Below are positions 7,386-9,223 of a stretch of 9,223 nt of DNA, piece by piece. Each line of letters opens with the position of its first letter. Positions within the stretch are counted from its first letter, which is position 1. This DNA is from JBCAWW01 sp045106675 (GTDB lineage Bacteria; Bacteroidota; Bacteroidia; J057). A model generated the notes under the pieces. The model saw only the letters and a list, made by a program, of their open reading frames with translations, made no database searches and was not told where the DNA came from. Location: the NCBI GenBank assembly GCA_045106675.1, contig JBGCFA010000238.1, forward strand, positions 1-9,223, in the 5' to 3' direction. The translations under genes were made by a program, and so were the position numbers.

Positions 7386-8135
7386 TTATGCCATCACCAT
7401 ACCTCCATCTACATTGAATACCTGTCCGGTGATGTAAGTGGACTTGTCTGAGCCTAAAAAGACGCATAGATCAGCGACATCTTCTACTTCGCCTGCGCGT
7501 TTGAGAGGGATGTTTTTAAGCCAGATTTCTAGTTCTTTTTCAGGTAATTCTGATGTCATCTCAGTACGGATAAAACCAGGAGCAACTACATTGGCGCGGA
7601 TACCGCGAGAACCAATTTCGCGGGCAACAGACTTGGTGAAACCAATCATACCTGCTTTAGAAGCAGCATAATTTGCTTGACCAGCGTTGCCTTGTAGGCC
7701 CACGACTGAACTGATATTGATAAACGAACCTTTACGAGCCTTGAGCATATTGCGTAAAACCGCCTTGGTAGTAAAGAAACAGCTGTTGAGATTGGTCTGG
7801 ATAACATCTGACCATTGTTCTTCACTCATCCTCAGCAGCAAATTGTCCTTGGTGATACCTGCGTTGTTGATGACTACGTCTAATTTACCGAAGCGTTCGT
7901 ATATGGTTTTGACAAGTTCTAAGGTTTGCTCAAAATTAGCAGCATCGACTTGATAAGCAGCAGCATCAACCCCTAGGGCTTTGAGTTCAGCCTCTAGGCT
8001 TTCGGCATGCTGGACCGAAGAACGGTAAGTAAATACAACATCAGCGCCTTCAGATGCATATTTGAGTGCGATCGCACGACCAATACCACGAGTTGCGCCA
8101 GTGATCAGTGCGGTTTTTCCTTCAAGTAGTTTCAT
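7386..8135 (-). CDS. fabG: 3-oxoacyl-[acyl-carrier-protein] reductase
   Basis: This cytoplasmic short-chain dehydrogenase is 249 residues, the usual FabG length. It carries out the NADPH-dependent reduction of 3-oxoacyl-ACP to 3-hydroxyacyl-ACP in type II fatty-acid elongation. Visible motifs are TGATRGIG (12-19, nucleotide loop), NNAG (90-93), Asn115 in QTNLNS, Ser143 in ISSVVG, and Tyr156/Lys160 in YAASK, a complete catalytic tetrad. PGFIRTEM (186-193) and the terminal GQVFNVDGGMVMA are also typical of FabG rather than other SDRs. The start is the ATG at 8135; residue 1 is followed directly by the canonical LLEGKTALITG. The VWA gene begins 7 bp after its stop. About 220 bp upstream are free of genes and include a nested inverted repeat that would lie in the mRNA leader. 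A broad-specificity SDR cannot be fully excluded since fabD/acpP/fabF are not adjacent, but the sequence match to FabG is strong. Confidence 0.93.
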   Translation of the reverse strand: MKLLEGKTALITGATRGIGRAIALKYASEGADVVFTYRSSVQHAESLEAELKALGVDAAAYQVDAANFEQTLELVKTIYERFGKLDVVINNAGITKDNLLLRMSEEQWSDVIQTNLNSCFFTTKAVLRNMLKARKGSFINISSVVGLQGNAGQANYAASKAGMIGFTKSVAREIGSRGIRANVVAPGFIRTEMTSELPEKELEIWLKNIPLKRAGEVEDVADLCVFLGSDKSTYITGQVFNVDGGMVMA

Positions 8136-8155
8136 TCGATCAGTATTCAGTATGG

Positions 8156-8231
8156 AGTATAGAGGTTGCTTGCAAGGCAGAACGAATAAAAGATCTACTT
8201 TCTTTATACTCTAGTCTGCCTACTCTATACT
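8156..8231. repeat. 76-nt nested inverted repeat in the fabG leader
   Basis: AGTATAGAG (8156-8164) is the exact inverse of CTCTATACT (8223-8231). Inside it, GGCAGA (8176-8181) is the exact inverse of TCTGCC (8215-8220), with an asymmetric interior loop of 11 and 2 bases. A further short A/T stem (ATAAA near 8186 with TTTAT near 8203) can close the centre. The element ends 20 bases upstream of the fabG start. It could be a leader RNA structure controlling fabG, or a small MITE-like insertion, since the outer arms are terminal inverted repeats. Repeated ATACT steps continue from it up to the start codon. Confidence 0.5.
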
Positions 8232-8256
8232 AAAAAATAGCTTCCCATCTGGGGAA
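8232..8256 (-). terminator. Probable intrinsic terminator of the 8356-8784 gene
   Basis: On the minus strand, TTCCC (8256-8252) pairs with GGGAA (8246-8242) around a 5-base loop, followed after GCTA by a run of six T (8237-8232). It lies about 100 bp beyond the stop of the membrane-protein gene and ahead of fabG, so it would separate the two transcripts. An alternative GGGG/CCCC stem (8251-8263) overlaps and excludes it. The stem is short, so strength is uncertain. Confidence 0.45.
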
Positions 8257-8355
8257 TGGCCCCAAATATACTACCTAGATTGAAGATTACCTGAATATGG
8301 ATTGAAGAAGAAAGAATCCCGAATACTGGAAGGAGAAATGTGCTTACTTTTGTGG

Positions 8356-8784
8356 CTAAACCTGGCCTGTTTCCACTACGACTTTGGCTTGGAAATCCTC
8401 GGCACGACTAAAATAAACGATGCTCAGCACCCACAATAAATTAAGCAAGAGCGTAACTTTTTGTAGGACTGGCAAAACTTCCAAATAGCTAGAGGTGAAA
8501 TAGACATAACTACACCCATAAGTAACCAAAAGGCTAAGGACCGAGAATAGTTTGAGCAGATGCAGTTTCGATTTGAAAATAGAGACTGTGATATAAAATA
8601 AGCTCACTAAGGCTAGCGTAGTGGAAACGATAATCATTTGGTCGTGCAGGGGGCTCACTACCAAGAAACCAGCCACCATTGATAAAATACCTGAATACTT
8701 AATGACCGCTGCGGTGCTTTTTACGGGGATTTTCTTAGCAAAACTAATGAAGAAGCCTCCCATACTGAGGCAAAGCACCAACAT
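8356..8784 (-). CDS. Polytopic membrane protein, apparently N-terminally truncated (DUF998-like)
   Basis: From the ATG at 8784 the product is 142 residues with about five hydrophobic segments (1-15, 26-44, 49-70, 78-97, 107-125) and a charged C-terminal tail. A PLHD motif (45-48) between helices 2 and 3, and the general helix layout, recall DUF998-type membrane proteins of about 200 residues; this family call is tentative. The first helix is cut short at the ATG: upstream the frame reads AFSAWAIAG, continuing the helix naturally, and only then enters the repeat array and a TGA. There is no other ATG. The native reading frame therefore seems to begin inside what was once a longer protein, with its first ~60 or more codons replaced by, or separated by, the 196-bp repeats. 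The rest of the gene may lie beyond the window. Whether the remnant is still expressed is unknown. A probable terminator follows it. Confidence 0.6.
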   Translation of the reverse strand: MLVLCLSMGGFFISFAKKIPVKSTAAVIKYSGILSMVAGFLVVSPLHDQMIIVSTTLALVSLFYITVSIFKSKLHLLKLFSVLSLLVTYGCSYVYFTSSYLEVLPVLQKVTLLLNLLWVLSIVYFSRAEDFQAKVVVETGQV

Positions 8785-8843
8785 CCCTGCAATCGCCCAT
8801 GCCGAAAAAGCGTTCTGCGAAGCAAGGAGAAGTGCACTGATCC

Positions 8844-8883
8844 TTCGAGAGCCTCAGGATACATTCGAGAGCCTCAGGATACT
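8844..8883. repeat. 20-bp direct tandem duplication inside repeat unit 1
   Basis: Two adjacent 20-bp copies of TTCGAGAGCCTCAGGATACA (8844-8863 and 8864-8883) differ only at the last base. The same doublet recurs in unit 2 at 9040-9079, with a C-to-T change at the third base and a C at the last base of the second copy. The doublet therefore predates the 196-bp duplication. Confidence 0.85.
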
Positions 8884-8966
8884 AGGGGAAGTACAAGCGT
8901 TCTGCGAAGCAAGGAGAAGGCTACTAAAGATGTATCTGCGATCACTCAGCAAGGCAGGAAATTTTC

Positions 8967-8996
8967 TTGGGACATTGAGCCTGTCGAAATGCCCCA
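8967..8996. repeat. REP-like stem-loop in the 109-bp half of repeat unit 1
   Basis: TTGGGACATT (8967-8976) pairs with AATGCCCCAA (8987-8996) at nine of ten positions around the 10-base loop GAGCCTGTCG. In unit 2 (9163-9192) the A-to-C change in the left arm adds a second mismatch and the loop also changes, so the structure is eroding there. Confidence 0.55.
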
Positions 8997-9223
8997 AAAG
9001 TACAAGCGTTCTGCGAAGCAAGGAGAAGTGCACTGATCCTTCGAGAGCCTCAGGATACATTTGAGAGCCTCAGGATACCAGGAGAAGTACAAGCGTTCTG
9101 CGAAGCACGGAGAAGGCTACTAAAGATGTATCTGCGATCACTCAGCCAGGCAGGAAATTCTCTTGGGACCTTGAGCCTGTGGAAATGCCCCAAAAGTACA
9201 AGCGTTCTGCGAAGCAATGGGAA

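Larger units (their letters stand above)
8808..9223. repeat. Tandem array of a 196-bp repeat unit, running off the window edge
   Basis: Unit 1 spans 8811-9006, unit 2 spans 9007-9202, and a third starts at 9203. I count 8 differences in 196 bp between units 1 and 2 (about 96% identity). Each unit is bipartite: an ~25-bp motif starting AAGCGTTCTGCGAAGCAAGG occurs at 8808, 8895, 9004, 9091 and 9200, giving spacings of 87, 109, 87 and 109. The 87-bp half carries a doubled TTCGAGAGCCTCAGGATA block; the 109-bp half carries a stem-loop with GAGCCTGTCGAA. No transposase or other protein is encoded: the frames crossing it are artefacts, and the unit length is not a multiple of three. The GAGCCT/TTCGA motifs resemble REP-like intergenic repeats I associate with Bacteroidota genomes, from memory only. 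Confidence 0.9.

Noticed and set aside
8263..8270. Bacteroidota -7 box (TATATTTG on the minus strand) as a fabG promoter
   Set aside because: It fits TAnnTTTG, but no TTG -33 element lies at the right distance, and the predicted transcript would begin directly in front of the terminator hairpin.
8621..9064. Plus-strand open frame of 147 codons, and a minus-strand one at 8854-9060
   Set aside because: The first is antisense to the membrane protein and then runs through the tandem repeats; the second lies entirely inside the repeats. Neither has protein-like composition apart from the repeated sequence.
8808..9223. CRISPR array
   Set aside because: The recurring motif has intervals of 87 and 109 bp, and the sequence between motifs is itself repeated from unit to unit, so there are no unique spacers; no cas gene is present.

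Overview
The window looks like chromosomal DNA of a member of the Bacteroidota, possibly a Saprospiria-type marine or aquatic lineage. Three things suggest this: moderate GC, an exported ~926-residue S9 peptidase with a Lys/Glu-rich insertion, and a large membrane-anchored VWA protein of the kind common in that phylum. Start sites are also mostly A/T-rich with weak Shine-Dalgarno sequences. The placement is inferred from protein style only; there is no rRNA or marker gene here.

Layout, left to right. Positions 1-348 hold a small minus-strand ORF (181-348) and an open, proline/acid-rich stretch reaching the left edge; together they look like a decaying gene or two poorly defined small genes. 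A small two-helix membrane protein lies on the plus strand (402-584). One base later (586 to about 672) is a degenerate copy of the 3' end of the VWA gene found 4.6 kb away, with an in-frame stop. Then come four substantial minus-strand genes: a group II PLP-dependent amino acid decarboxylase (749-2005), a secreted S9 prolyl-oligopeptidase-type peptidase (2157-4937), a VWA membrane protein with an intact MIDAS (5231-7378), and FabG (7386-8135). FabG and the VWA gene are only 7 bp apart and are probably co-transcribed, fabG first. The fabG leader contains a 76-nt nested inverted repeat (8156-8231). Beyond it is a probable terminator for a polytopic membrane protein (8356-8784) that seems to have lost its N-terminus.

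The right end (8808-9223) is a tandem array of a 196-bp unit, two full copies about 96% identical plus the start of a third. Each unit has an 87-bp and a 109-bp half opening with the same ~25-bp motif. The array abuts the membrane-protein gene in place of its expected 5' end, so repeat insertion or expansion appears to have truncated or split that gene.

The main genes do not form one obvious pathway: FabG is fatty-acid synthesis, the peptidase and VWA protein act at the envelope, and the decarboxylase handles an amino acid in the cytoplasm. The signals most worth following up are the 196-bp array and its effect on the neighbouring gene, the relic of the VWA gene tail, and the structured fabG leader. 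I see no CRISPR array, tRNA, rRNA, transposase or phage gene.
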